A stretch of 64,000 nucleotides of DNA from Abelmoschus esculentus (lineage: Eukaryota > Streptophyta > Magnoliopsida > Malvales > Malvaceae): contig JAUCBN010000025.1 in assembly GCA_035048815.1 (NCBI GenBank), positions 11,060,501-11,124,500 of the forward strand, given 5' to 3'. Position numbers and translations under genes: made by a program. The notes beneath the pieces were generated by a model. It searched no databases. It was not told the origin of the DNA and saw only the letters and a program-made list of their open reading frames with translations. This document shows, in pieces, positions 21,809 to 32,073 of the stretch; position 1 is the first letter of the stretch; each line of letters opens with the position of its first letter.

Positions 21809-23657
21809 TCTAGCGATCTAAAAATTCCATGCTTAATTAAATTCGCTTAAATATTCATTTTTCGGTGTTGGAAAACATTTCGAGTGTCGGTTTGAAAATT
21901 AATGTCTTCCACGTGGGGGTTTTCTTTTAAAAATCATTTTTCTAAAATCGGAGTCGCCACCGATCATTTTGGTAGACCGAACACCATAAAACCAGAGATT
22001 AAAAGTTTGAGGTTCGGAAGTCTGTTACGGATGGGGAAGGATTAACACCCCCACACCGCCCAAAAATTGATATTTTGTTTAATTACCGCTTTAATAATAT
22101 TAAACTTTTTGGGCTAAAATAAGAAAACAAAAACAAATCGAGTATCCATGAACATAATGTTTGCAAATGAAGGCAGCACATGCTATTGATAAAGACATAT
22201 CTCACGTGTCTTCTATTGTAAAGCAAAAATGGACAATGGGCTATGGCATTCAAACATTACATGCACAGTATAAAAGGAAATAATGCTATAAAATAATAAT
22301 ACATACATACATCATAGCATATGTTTGAAATTATAAAAGGAAAGTAATGGTAACAGGAAAAACAAAAGTCAGATGGCTTTGAAATTTAAAAAAAATAATT
22401 AAAAGCAGTAATGGAAAGTAAAAATATATATTCACAATTTTAATCCTAGAAATACGAGTCAAATTTAAATAAAATAAATAGCTTTTAATGTTTAAAATCA
22501 AGACAGAACAAATAGGAAAGTAAATTTAAAAACATTGTTTCTATACTAAATAATTAACCGTGACCACTCAGTTTTCCATATTTCCTATTTCCATAAACAC
22601 AAAATAACTCAAAAACACGTTAGTTTTGGAGGACAAGACCAAAACCAAAGTTCTTAATCCCAGAAATGTAAACTCAGGTGACAATCGGAGGTTCTAGCCT
22701 CGGAGGTTCTGGCCATCGGCCACTCCTACCGTCATTGGCCTCTCCGACCGACATTGAAGAACACCGAAGGGCGACTGGATTCATAGAACCCTTAGCCTCG
22801 GAGCTAACCAGAGACCCTTTGGTTTTTAAAGGGAGAAACAAGAGAAACGAAGAGCCAGATGTTTCCTCCGGTCTCATTCTCCTCGTAAAGGCTCACCGTT
22901 TAGGGATTTTGCCGGCGGTGGAGTCAACCATCCAGGGAGTTCGCTCTTTTCTTTTTTGTTGATTGTTCTATTGTTTGATTGAGATGTATGCAAAGAAAGA
23001 AAGAAGAAAAATAGAAAGGAGAAACTTTGGTTACCAGAGAAACTTCTGGTGTTTTTGGATTGATAATAATTTTTTTTACAACTGATGTTTTTTTTGATAC
23101 AATGAAGCTCCCCTTTGTCTTTACAATGGTTCTCCTTTTAATTTGATAAAACTCTGGTGCTTTTCCTTTTTGGAATGAAGATTTAATGAGTCCTTTTTGC
23201 TTCGCAGGTTTGATTATCCCATGTTTTCCTTTTTCAGCTTTGCATTAAATTTCTTCCTTTTTTTTTTGCAGGTCTCAGCGGCAGCAAGGGGGTGCAGGCA
23301 GCGACAGACGAGGAGGCGCTCTGCAGTCGAAGAGTCACGGGTCAACCAAGGGTCTCCAAATCTAATCTTGACCGTTGATTCGCCTCTCAGATCCGACGGC
23401 TGGTATGAAGGGCGGCTGCAGTAGAAAATATTAGATGGATTAGGGTTTTGATAGGAGTTGGGCTTACATCTGGGCTGTCATAATAATTTTAGCATGGGTC
23501 TTGTAAATTAGGACTTATGGTTATTATTTATTTCATGGATTACTTATATATATTTTTAGGCCTAATAATAATAAGACTAATATAAAATAGCGTATGAAAG
23601 GCCCTTATTCAAAAATTAAAGGTTTTAAATTTTTTGGTTAAAAATGGGTGATTACAG
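21809..23657 (-). repeat. 3' LTR of element I (1849 bp, with a 190-bp deletion)
   Basis: On the minus strand it starts TGTAATCACCC and ends GATCGCTAGA (the final CA has become GA). It matches 35560-37598 throughout, but lacks about 190 bp present there at roughly 35868-36060; solo LTR N also has the start of that segment, so the loss is on this side. Both copies hold the same open frames of 67-94 codons on opposite strands, with no recognisable product. Confidence 0.88.
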
Positions 23658-23674
23658 TTGCCCCTCTTTGTCCG
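23658..23674 (-). other. Polypurine tract of element I
   Basis: On the minus strand GGACAAAGAGGGGCAAC directly precedes the TGTAATCACCC start of the 3' LTR. This is the expected plus-strand primer. Confidence 0.75.
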
Positions 23675-23847
23675 TTCTTGTGTAATAAGGACAGGGCAAA
23701 GACCATAAACATCCATTTTTAACCGACTTCCCTGTCAGTGGTCTCGGAACTTGTGTTTTTCTGAAACTCTCCACTTTCCTTGACCGAGTCTTCAGGCTCG
23801 TACATTCCTTCTGTATTGAACTTGCTTGCCTTCTGATTTAAAGTTGT

Positions 23848-24490
23848 AGGTTACTCCTATATATGACCATTCGCCTTTCGAGCAGATCTTGCAAAACAAA
23901 AGTTTCTCCTATATAGAACTTCCGTCTCTAGATCCCGAGCTGAGGTTGATGAAGATTTTGCAAAACAAAAGTTTATCCTTTACTCTTGAAGCCTTGAGTT
24001 ACGTGCCCTTTCTGTATGGAGTTTTCCACTTGATGACGTTGATGAAGATAGGGGTCTCTCCTGTATGAGACTCCATGTCTTTTACGCTGTCGATTACTCC
24101 TATATAAAACCTTCAGTGTCACGATGGATCTTGCAAAATAAGGTTCCTCCTATATAGAACTCTTACTTCTGGATCTAGAGTTAGGGTTTCTCCTATATGA
24201 AACCTTTTACTCTAAAATCTCGAGACGCGTGCCTCTCCTATATGAAGCTTCACTCTTAGAGACGAAAATGAAGATGAGGTCCCTCCTATATAGAACTCCT
24301 CCTCTTTGATGTTGCCGATTTCTCCTATATAAAACCATCGCATCATGGATGAACTTATCCATTGGTAGCTCTTTCTGTATAGAGCTATGAGTTTCCGTGT
24401 TCAGTTTGTGCAAGTTCTTTCTGTATAGAACTGCTGCAAATTCTCTTTCTGTGAGACTTCGAACATGTTGGTACCTCCTATATGGAACCT
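23848..24490. repeat. Tandem array of CTCCTATATAGAACT-like units
   Basis: About 15 degenerate copies recur every 35-60 bases, for example CTCCTATATATGACC, CTCCTATATAGAACTT, CTCCTATATAAAACC and TTTCTGTATAGAACT. The core (TCCTATATRRAACY) contains a CTATATA box-like string. It lies 0.2-0.8 kb from the polypurine tract. Confidence 0.8.
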
Positions 24491-24505
24491 TCACCTTCGG
24501 GTATT

Positions 24506-24785
24506 TCGGGACTCACGTCGCGTGGCTGTCAATCTTCAATCTTTCAGGACTTCCGCCAACAAAGACTGCCAAAAATCTTTTTCTTCGGGACTCACATCGG
24601 GAAGGCTTCCAATCTTCTTTGAAATCGGGACTCACGCCGAAAAGGCTGCCAATCTTCTTCTAGATTGAGACTCACGCCGTGTGGCTTCCAATTTTCTTCA
24701 AATTATCGGGCCTCATGCCTACAAAGGCTGTCAATCTTCTTTGAATGGGGACTCACGCTGGGAAGGCTGCCAATCTCTTCTAAAA
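24506..24785. repeat. Minisatellite of GGGACTCACGCCG..GGCTGCCAATCTTC units
   Basis: Six degenerate copies of a 41-47-base unit lie head to tail. Each has a GACTCACGYCG half and a GGCTKYCAATCTTC half, separated by 3-6 variable bases. It follows the CTATATA array directly. Confidence 0.85.
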
Positions 24786-24930
24786 ATGTTTGGGGTTTCT
24801 GGATTGCCCTAGTATCTCGATTTCTGTGACCTGCTAGTCTTAGCTCTTGGTATGCTCAATTTTCCTTTCTCTGTTTCAATGATAGCATTCTCTTCTAATT
24901 GTCGGGCTCAAACTCTAGAGCTCAATTTAA

Positions 24931-24985
24931 TTTCTTCTTCTTCTTCTTCTATCTTTTTCTTTTTCTTTCTCTTTTTCTCGGATGA
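24931..24985. repeat. TTC-rich microsatellite
   Basis: A run of TTC repeats followed by TTTTTC/TTTC pyrimidine tract. Low-complexity sequence inside the non-coding part of element I. Confidence 0.8.
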
Positions 24986-27082
24986 TGACTCAATTCTCTC
25001 CATTTGGTCATCGAAAGAGGTTCATCAAATATGACGATCTACAAATCTGCAATGTTGACCTCTCTAGTCCTATCTTTCTCCTTTTCCTTCTTTCTACTAG
25101 AAGGTGGCACTCGAGCGCGCAAAGTCTCTGTTGGGGTCATCTTCTTTGACCATTATCTGTCTTTTCTAAAAGATGATTGTTTATCAAAAAGAATGATGCA
25201 TAAGCATTTTCATTATGCATGCGTGTATGATGTATGTTTGGGATGTACAACTGTAACCTATATGTATGTATGCAATGATGCATGAGCTTCTGGTAACTCT
25301 ATTTCAAAAAGTTTGGTGCCCCGATCCTCATTCGGTTGACTTCGTTAATTAAACTTTATTAGTCTTGGTGACACCTCTGGTCAAATCTGATTTGAGCTTT
25401 GATTCTATCATTTTGCGGACAATGATGCCCCGCTCGTATTCTTTATATTCTCTTCTGGATCAGTGTAATGGTTGATCGGACGTCTTTGTGTCCTGACTTC
25501 ATTTTTGTGCTCGTCGAGGTACTTCAATGGAAGCTAACTCTCATTTTTCTTTAATTCTTAAGAAAATGATTTTATTTGCATGTATTTTTGATGCAAGAAA
25601 AGTGTATTTGATTTCAGAGTGTGATGCAAAACAATTTATGAAAAGTTTGCCCCTCTAAATGTCAAATGCAATGACATATTTGCCCTAATCTGGAAAATCT
25701 CAACTCTAATGAAGAGTATATTCATAGGATCCTAGACTATTACGGGGATACATGCAAATGCCTAGTCTCTTTTGGATCGTCAGGCTTTCAAAAGGAACAA
25801 TCCCTCTCCTATAAGTTATCCTTTTTTTCATGTGGCTCTCATTATCTCACTCTCTCATCCTGCCCCATCCTTCCCTCATTTGGGTGTCGATCAAGCACTT
25901 CAAAGTTCGACGTTCCTTGAAGTAAGGTTAACCTTCGGGCGAGAAAGTGGTATGAAGATAATCTCATTTAATTTGGACATCCTTAAATGATCAGAATGGT
26001 TCTACTAATTCTAAATTTACGGTCGATGTAAAAATGCTTCCATTATCATTACCTTTCTCTGGGAAATCAACTTATCACAGTCCTTTGTCTCGAGGATAAT
26101 GATGGAGCAAACAACAATACCCCGAATTACTCGGCATAGTCATGACTTGAGAAAATATTACCATCACTCATAAAGCTAAGGCTTTAGCAGAGTGTCCCAG
26201 GATTGCCACACTTTTATTCGGATATGCCTATTACCAGGATCTGAACATAGGAGTGCTTTTTAATGCAAATTTCCCCATCTCATCTCGTTTCATTTCACTT
26301 CATTTCATTTCAGTCTTTGTCTTTTTTTTCTTTTTTTTACCATGTCGTTGCTTCTAGCTGTCTCCTTTAATGGTTTCTTGATCTTTACACTTAATATGTT
26401 TGACCTTATCTCTTTTAGGGAATGACATTCGTCATCTCATTCGGAGAAGTCCTGAGAAGGTCTTCAGGGGATAGAGGATTCAAGGTCGACTCTCGATTCA
26501 AGGATCTTGAACAATAAGTGTCTGAGAAGGAATTTTCCTAAAAATAGGAGGTGCCTATTATATACGCTCATTTTGTTCCTTTGTTGGCCTTAGTAGACTA
26601 GCAGAGACTCTCATTTGTAGTATCCCTACAACATTCAGTGTCTTCTGAATATACTAAGCTTTAGAGTCGGTCTTTGAGATTGAAGCAGAGATGTCATCGC
26701 ATTTGAAATACGAGGACCTAGTGTGTAATGATATGTACATGTGTATGTTAAAAAAAGTTTGCTATAAGCACAAGAGAGAGCAAGGGTTGTCCCTTAAAAA
26801 TGAATGAATGTTCAAAAAATTTAAAAAATGCAAAACTGTTTGATGAGAAAAAACATAATTTTTAAACGCATGCCCTTACAAAATGTCCCTACTACTTTTC
26901 GGTCTCAAAGTAGCATACTGGACTTCATTTCACAAAACGATTAAATACTAAGACTGGAGAGTCAGAACCTCCTACCACCGAAATCCATCTTGGTCAAATC
27001 CTCAAACCTCAGACTACTAACCTCGATTAGGTCCCTATTCCTCAAACTTTAAAACCCCCGTATTGATCAAATTTTGCACCAA

Positions 27083-28071
27083 TTACTTGAAGTAGTGACA
27101 ATTCTCAATAGAATGGCCTGGAATGTCGCCATGGTATTCACAATGTGCAATGTCGTTGTACCATACGGGGAATGGAGGCTCAAGGGGTGTAAGAACATAA
27201 GGTCGCACCAGGCCTGCCTCATATAGTTGAGAATAGAGCTCACTGTATGAAACAGGGAGAGGAGTTAATGTTGATCTGTCTTGCCCTCTTCTAGAAGTTC
27301 CCTCTTCTTTCCCAGTCACCTTTGGTTGGGGAATGGCATAGTTGAAGGTACCAGTGGTATTCACCTCACCGTCTCTTTCATTTTCATACTTTCAGGAATT
27401 ATCGACATTACCAATCCTCCCACTTTTAAGAGCTATCTCTAGAGATTCTCCTATCCTAATGAGGTTGGCAAAGTTCTGAGTAGTGTGATTGATGAGGCGA
27501 TCATACAAGGCTCCTTTCAATGTATTGATGAACATCGGTGTGATCTCATGTTCGGGGACAGATGGCTGAATTTGGGCAGCCACTTCCCTCCACCTTTGGG
27601 CATACTGGCGCAGGCTCTCATTGGATTTTTGCCCCATTCCCTCCAACATAAGGTGACTAGGAATCATATCTGTTACATGCTTGTATTGTGCTAGGAATGA
27701 TTTGGATAAATCTTTCCAAGACTTAATATTGGCACGAGTGAGTTGAGTGTACCAGCGGATCGCAGACCCAGCTAGACTATCTTGAAAGCAATATATTAAA
27801 ATCTTTTCATCCTTGATAAAAGCAACCATCTTACGGTAGTACATTGTGAGATGTGTAGAGGGGCACGATGTTCCATCATACTTGTCAAAATCTGGAGCCT
27901 TGAACTTCGGGGGTAGGATAAGGTCGGATACCAAACTTAGCTCACTGGCATCTTTCTCTGGCCCTTTTTGAGTCTGAATGGTCTTGAACCTTACTTCCAT
28001 CAGGCGGAACTTTACTTCCCACTTTTCTTCAATGTCATGCTTGATCTTCTCAACCAGATTTAGGTCAGGGA
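27083..28071 (-). pseudogene. gag of element I, C-terminal part (in-frame stop)
   Basis: This is the Tat/Ogre-type Gag core. From 28000 it reads MEVRFKTIQTQKGPEK, LPPKFKAPDFDKYDGTSCPS, AFIKDEKILIYCFQDSLAGS, AIRWYTQLTRANIKSWKDLS and the hallmark SLRQYAQRWREVAAQI. A TGA at 27392-27394 breaks the frame; it then continues in phase (VNTTGTFNYAIPQPKV) to LYEAGLVRPYVLTPLEPPFP and a CCHC-like finger CEYHGDIPGHSIENC, stopping at 27083. The N-terminal part lies at 33402-33728 beyond element J. Reading across J, one gag of about 430 codons is implied. Confidence 0.88.
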
Positions 28072-28583
28072 TGATAAGTGCTCAACACACTATCACTTTT
28101 TACTCCTTTTATGGGCATTAATTAACAAATATACACCCACTTGGACCAATACATGCACTCAATGTGATATACTTGGAAGTATGCTCATATAGATAATATT
28201 TCCAGAAAAAGGCACGTTTTACTGCGTTTTCATATCTGTGAAGGAGAACCAGTGCCGCGACAGTTACAAGGCCGAGGCAGGACCTGATGCCGAGGCAGCA
28301 GCAGAAAGACAAGAAGCAAGATTATAGGCGATGGAAAGACAAAAATCCAAGGAACGTGTCTGGACTTGAAGGCCATAAATCTAGCACAAGGAAAAGCCCA
28401 AGGGAAGACCACGCGGGAAAGCCCGTTAGCCGAATATAAACTTGGAAATATATTATTATTATGTACTTGACTTGTTCCCTACCCCAAGTTGTATTCTACT
28501 TAGGAAAGGTTTGCCCTAGGTCTAGCCTATATAAGGACCTAGCCACCCAATGTAATAGAGAACGAAATACCTAGCCACCCAAT
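28072..28583 (+). repeat. Truncated 5' LTR of element J
   Basis: It matches 32074-32590 of the 3' LTR. By hand I count roughly 15-20 differences over 500 bases, plus one deletion of about 13 bases. It stops shortly after the TATA box (CTATATAAGG, about 28527). The last bases repeat ACCTAGCCACCCAAT (28537-28551 and 28569-28583) at the junction with protease sequence. Confidence 0.85.
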
Positions 28584-28585
28584 AC

Positions 28586-29144
28586 CCTATGCGACCTTGG
28601 AGCAAGCATAAATCTTATGCCTAAATCAGTCTTCCAAAAGCTTGGAACTAGAAGGCCGAAGCCTACAACAGTGATGCTCCAACTCGCAGATAGATCCTAT
28701 GTGCAACCTGAAGGCAAAATCGAGGACATACTGGTAAGAGTTGACAAGTTTATTTTTCCTGCCGACTTCCTTGTCCTTGATTGTGAAGCAGATGACAATG
28801 CACTGATCATCCATAGGAGACCCTTTCTAGCAACTGGACGCACATTAATTGACGTGGAGAAAGGATAGTTGACTATGCGGGTCAATGACCAACAAGTCAA
28901 ACTCAATGCATTCCACAACTTAAAGAAGTATAATGATCCAGAGGAATGCAAGGCCATCCACACCGTAGATAATAAGATATCCTGTCTGGGCGGTCTGCTC
29001 GGCAGAATGTTCGACAAGAAAATCAAGCTCAAAATGGATGGACACACAGAAAACAAGATTGGCCCACAACCGATTCACAATTTGGGCCTAAGGGAGAGAA
29101 TAATTTTGGGAGATGCATTTGCATGCTCTCCACCAGTAACATGA
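28586..29144 (+). pseudogene. Protease and flanking pol remnant of element J (in-frame stop)
   Basis: The aspartic-protease segment begins at the deletion junction with LCDLGASINLMPKSVFQKLG, the DLGAS active site typical of Athila/Tat proteases. MLQLADRSYVQPEGKIEDIL, FPADFLVLDCEADDNALIIH and RPFLATGRTLIDVEKG follow. A TAG at 28866-28868 stands where Glu is usual; the frame then continues in phase (MRVNDQQVKLNAFHNLKKY) to 29144. The RT, RNase H and integrase expected next are absent. The stop and the lost N-terminus make it non-functional. Confidence 0.85.
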
Positions 29145-29607
29145 CCTCTCCCCTTTTCTTTATTATTATATTAGGGATAGTAGTTTATTTTTATTTTTTT
29201 TAATTATTTTCGCTTTCAGTATTTTTCTTGTGTGTGTTTTATTTAGGAATAAAAAGAAAAGATAAAGGAAAAATAGTTCGCAGCAGGAACTCTGCCGAAG
29301 CAACAAAACAGTGTCAGGGCCGCAGCAGTCCCAACGGGCAGAACAGTGTAACGGCTAGTCTGCCAAGATTCCTGCCGCGGCAGAAAAAGGAAACGGCAGA
29401 AAAGAAAACGGTTACAACGGCTAGTGGTCTCAACGGTCACAAGGTCGAGGCCTATATAAGAAACCCCTTCCTCTTGAACTATTCACTTTTATTTTTCTTG
29501 CTTTCTTTTAGTATTCATAACAATCTCTCTCTCAATTACTCTCTGCCTTCTACAATCTCCAGATTCTCTTCAAGAAAAACTCCAAGAACTTACATCTTTC
29601 CATCTTG
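29145..29607 (+). other. Leader upstream of the J env-position ORF
   Basis: A T-rich stretch (29150-29246) is followed by a GC-richer, CTGCCG-motif-rich leader (29280-29430) and a pyrimidine-rich 29460-29600. It carries no RT/IN remnants that I can read. The leader spans the place where Athila elements keep the pol-env intergenic region. Confidence 0.55.
29222..29247 (+). promoter_or_regulatory. Putative 3' splice site ahead of the env-position ORF
   Basis: TTTTTCTTGTGTGTGTTTTATTTAG/G is a long T/pyrimidine tract ending in AG at 29245-29246, a good match to plant acceptor sites. The expected donor would lie near the 5' LTR/gag, which is deleted in this copy. Inference only. Confidence 0.4.
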
Positions 29608-31143
29608 ATGGCTTCATACAAAAGATTCGCCCCAGCCAACGTTGAAGATCGATTCAACCGATCTTTCATCACTAGGCAACTTTGGGAAGAGCAAGGTTTC
29701 CAACATGCAGACGAAGAAAACTACGACATTGAACACTACCTCTACGACAGAATTAAGTACCAGAATTGGGAAATTTTCTGTTTGCAACCTGCCCAGGCAA
29801 ACGCCACGATCGTGCGGGAGTTCTACGCTCATGGGCCCAGCAAAGACTCCCTGTTCGTTCACTGCCGCGGCAGGCCGGTCCAAGTCGATGCCGAGACGAT
29901 CAACAACTTCTACGGCCTCACCCCAGACAAAGATATCCATACCGAATTCTTGGAAGATATCACTGCCGAGGACTATGAACTCATCAAAGACGACCTTTGT
30001 TACGGGAACACTCCATGGGAAACCGGTACCCATCGAGGATCTGTAACAAGACAAAGCTTGAAGCCGGAGGCCAAGATGTGGAACACCTTCGTCAAAAGAC
30101 GCCTCATCCCAACATCACACAATAGCACGGTGGATCGCAAGAGATTGGTGCTTATCCAATCCATCATCAACAAAAGGATCATCAACGTTGGAGAAATCAT
30201 CCTACAGGAAATTCACGAGTGCGGTAAGAAAGATAGAGGACCATTGTATTTCCCTTGCTTGATTACAGTTTTATGTGTTTCGGTAGGTGTACCCATTGAA
30301 GAAACGGATGAATACACGCCCCCAAGACGAGGATGGACCAGGGATTTCTGCCACAAAGTCATGCAGATCACTCAAGCCGAACCTGTCCAAGCAACACCGC
30401 AGCAGTTCACTGCCGATACTGCTGCCGGGGCCCAATACACGGCAGACATGCCTTGTACTGCCCACACCTCTACCGCAGCAGATCCATACCAAGAAATCTT
30501 GCAGCGAATGGCCGCAATGGATCTTCGACAACAACGGTACATGGAGTACCAACGGGACTTCAATGGCACCCTAGCTCAGATGATGCTGCACGCCTTCCCG
30601 GACCAAGGCGTCCACTTCCCGGAGTTCCTAAGCAACATGTTTGTCACCGCTACACCCTACACCGAGACTACACCAGCCCCGGGAGGACCACGACCATTCT
30701 TCCATCCGGACCCTCAGCCCCAATACCAGGCTGCTGGCCCGTCTAGGGCGGTAGATTCTGCCGCGGCCTCATCTGTCAGCAGAAGGCCATCCAAGCGACG
30801 GGCCGTCTTCAGCACTCCACCCAGATCGCCAATTATCATGGGCAGTCTATCTGCCGAGATAGATGCATATGTGCACCAAAGCTTTACTGCCGCTGGCCCA
30901 AGCACACACCACACCGGAGGAGCTACTGCGATGGGAGGAGGAACGGACGTGATGATAACCGAAGAGATAGCGGATGTTGAAGAAGGAGAAGAAGTAGAAG
31001 CCCTGATACAAAGGACCCCACCCACTCGAGTCCAGCCGCCGAGGCAAGCAAAGGCGCAACCATCACCCTCCCCAAGGACAAAGCATTTGGCATCAAGGCC
31101 ACGGAGGAAAATTATTACAAGCAGCTCCTCGGAGTCGCTTTAA
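29608..31143 (+). CDS. Env-position ORF of Athila-like element J (plant transposon protein family), intact
   Basis: An open frame of 511 codons starts at ATG 29608 (MASYKRFAPANVEDRF); an in-frame TTG just upstream is not a likely start. The N-terminal 240 residues match the family often labelled putative plant transposon protein, found between pol and the 3' LTR of Athila elements: NWEIFCLQPAQANATIVREF, VDAETINNFYGL, and GPLYFPCLITVLCVSVGVP (about residues 212-230), a conserved hydrophobic stretch that could be a core helix or a membrane segment. Residues 292-328 are rich in Q, M and L and could form a coiled coil. The C-terminal 200 residues are P/T/A-rich and probably disordered, with a basic patch RRPSKRR (about 391-397) and the end RPRRKIITSSSSESL. 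There is no signal peptide. The role is unknown; env-like is a label of position. Confidence 0.88.
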   Translation: MASYKRFAPANVEDRFNRSFITRQLWEEQGFQHADEENYDIEHYLYDRIKYQNWEIFCLQPAQANATIVREFYAHGPSKDSLFVHCRGRPVQVDAETINNFYGLTPDKDIHTEFLEDITAEDYELIKDDLCYGNTPWETGTHRGSVTRQSLKPEAKMWNTFVKRRLIPTSHNSTVDRKRLVLIQSIINKRIINVGEIILQEIHECGKKDRGPLYFPCLITVLCVSVGVPIEETDEYTPPRRGWTRDFCHKVMQITQAEPVQATPQQFTADTAAGAQYTADMPCTAHTSTAADPYQEILQRMAAMDLRQQRYMEYQRDFNGTLAQMMLHAFPDQGVHFPEFLSNMFVTATPYTETTPAPGGPRPFFHPDPQPQYQAAGPSRAVDSAAASSVSRRPSKRRAVFSTPPRSPIIMGSLSAEIDAYVHQSFTAAGPSTHHTGGATAMGGGTDVMITEEIADVEEGEEVEALIQRTPPTRVQPPRQAKAQPSPSPRTKHLASRPRRKIITSSSSESL

Positions 31144-32073
31144 AATTTCTTTGTCTATTAAATTAATATTAATTGCTTTTACTGTTTTTACTTGCTGTTT
31201 TACATTCATATTTTGTTTTGTCGTTTACTTCTTCGAAATATAAAGCATTGAGGACAATACTTGGTTTGAGCTTGGGGTTGCAGATTCACTACCAAGGCAG
31301 CAATCTACTACCGCGGCCTTGCCAAAAAGGGAGTATTCCAGTGATTTTTTTTAAATTTTTATGCTCCCCACCTTACTTGAATTAACTGCCTACACTCTTG
31401 CACTACTCATCATCAGTATTGCCTTAGTGTATTCTTTAAGGCTATAGAAATCTTTCTCCTTACCATGTTTAGGTTCTGTTAAGAGGACTTAACCTTAGGA
31501 TGCTTAAGGATGAAAACTTAGAAGCTTACTATAGGTAGAACTTTAAACTTAAACACTTTTGGGACTTGTTGGATTATAGGAATTCTTTTAATGAACTTAG
31601 GTGATAAAGACTTAGATTTTTGGAAAGTAACTAGAGGTGCCTACCACCGGCTCTAGAAAGTCTCTTCTTCATACTAGAGGTGCCCGAAATTGGCTCTAGT
31701 ATGCTTTAAAGGAATATTAAAAAGAAAGAAGGATTTTAGTGAAAAGAAAAACACAAGTCTTTGAGGTGCCCGAAACCGGCTCAAGATTTGGGGTTTGAAA
31801 AAGAAGAGAACACTTAACCAATGTCTATTTGTCTTGAACTTAGAGTTTATCTAAGAAAGCCTTTAATCAACTTGTCCACAAAAACACACACACTCACAAC
31901 TCCTATAGTTTGTTTCTAGGTAAATCCTTGAGTAACTGAATGGTTAAGGCTAAAGAATAGGCCTAGCTATGGTGGGGAGAATAGATGGACATGTAAGACC
32001 AAGAGAGAGTAAAGTTCGGTAAATTGATGGTTTGCATTGCTTGAGGATAAGCAATAGTTCAAGTTTGGGGGTG
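31144..32073 (+). other. 3' non-coding region and polypurine tract of element J
   Basis: About 930 bp of non-coding sequence. It includes CTACCAAGGCAGCAATCTAC at about 31290, the GAGGTGCCCGAAATTGGCTC phrases shared with B and C (31630-31790), and the tract CAAGTTTGGGGGTG immediately before the LTR. Confidence 0.85.

Larger units (their letters stand above)
23675..27082 (-). other. 3' non-coding region of element I
   Basis: About 3.4 kb between gag and the polypurine tract hold no domain that I recognise. Two tandem arrays (23848-24490 and 24506-24785) and a TTC microsatellite at about 24931-24985 occupy the LTR-proximal third. The rest (25000-27080) is A/T-rich with short unrelated ORFs. In Tat/Ogre relatives this interval would hold pol. 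Confidence 0.65.

Noticed and set aside
22678..22962. Open frames of 94 and 85 codons (and 67 codons on the other strand) conserved in both LTRs of element I
   Set aside because: They are duplicated because the LTRs are duplicates of one sequence. There is no similarity to a known domain, both strands are open at once, and the start context is ordinary.
29614..31059. Several open frames of 65-146 codons overlapping the J env-position ORF on both strands
   Set aside because: Shadows of a GC-rich 511-codon frame; none keeps a family motif.
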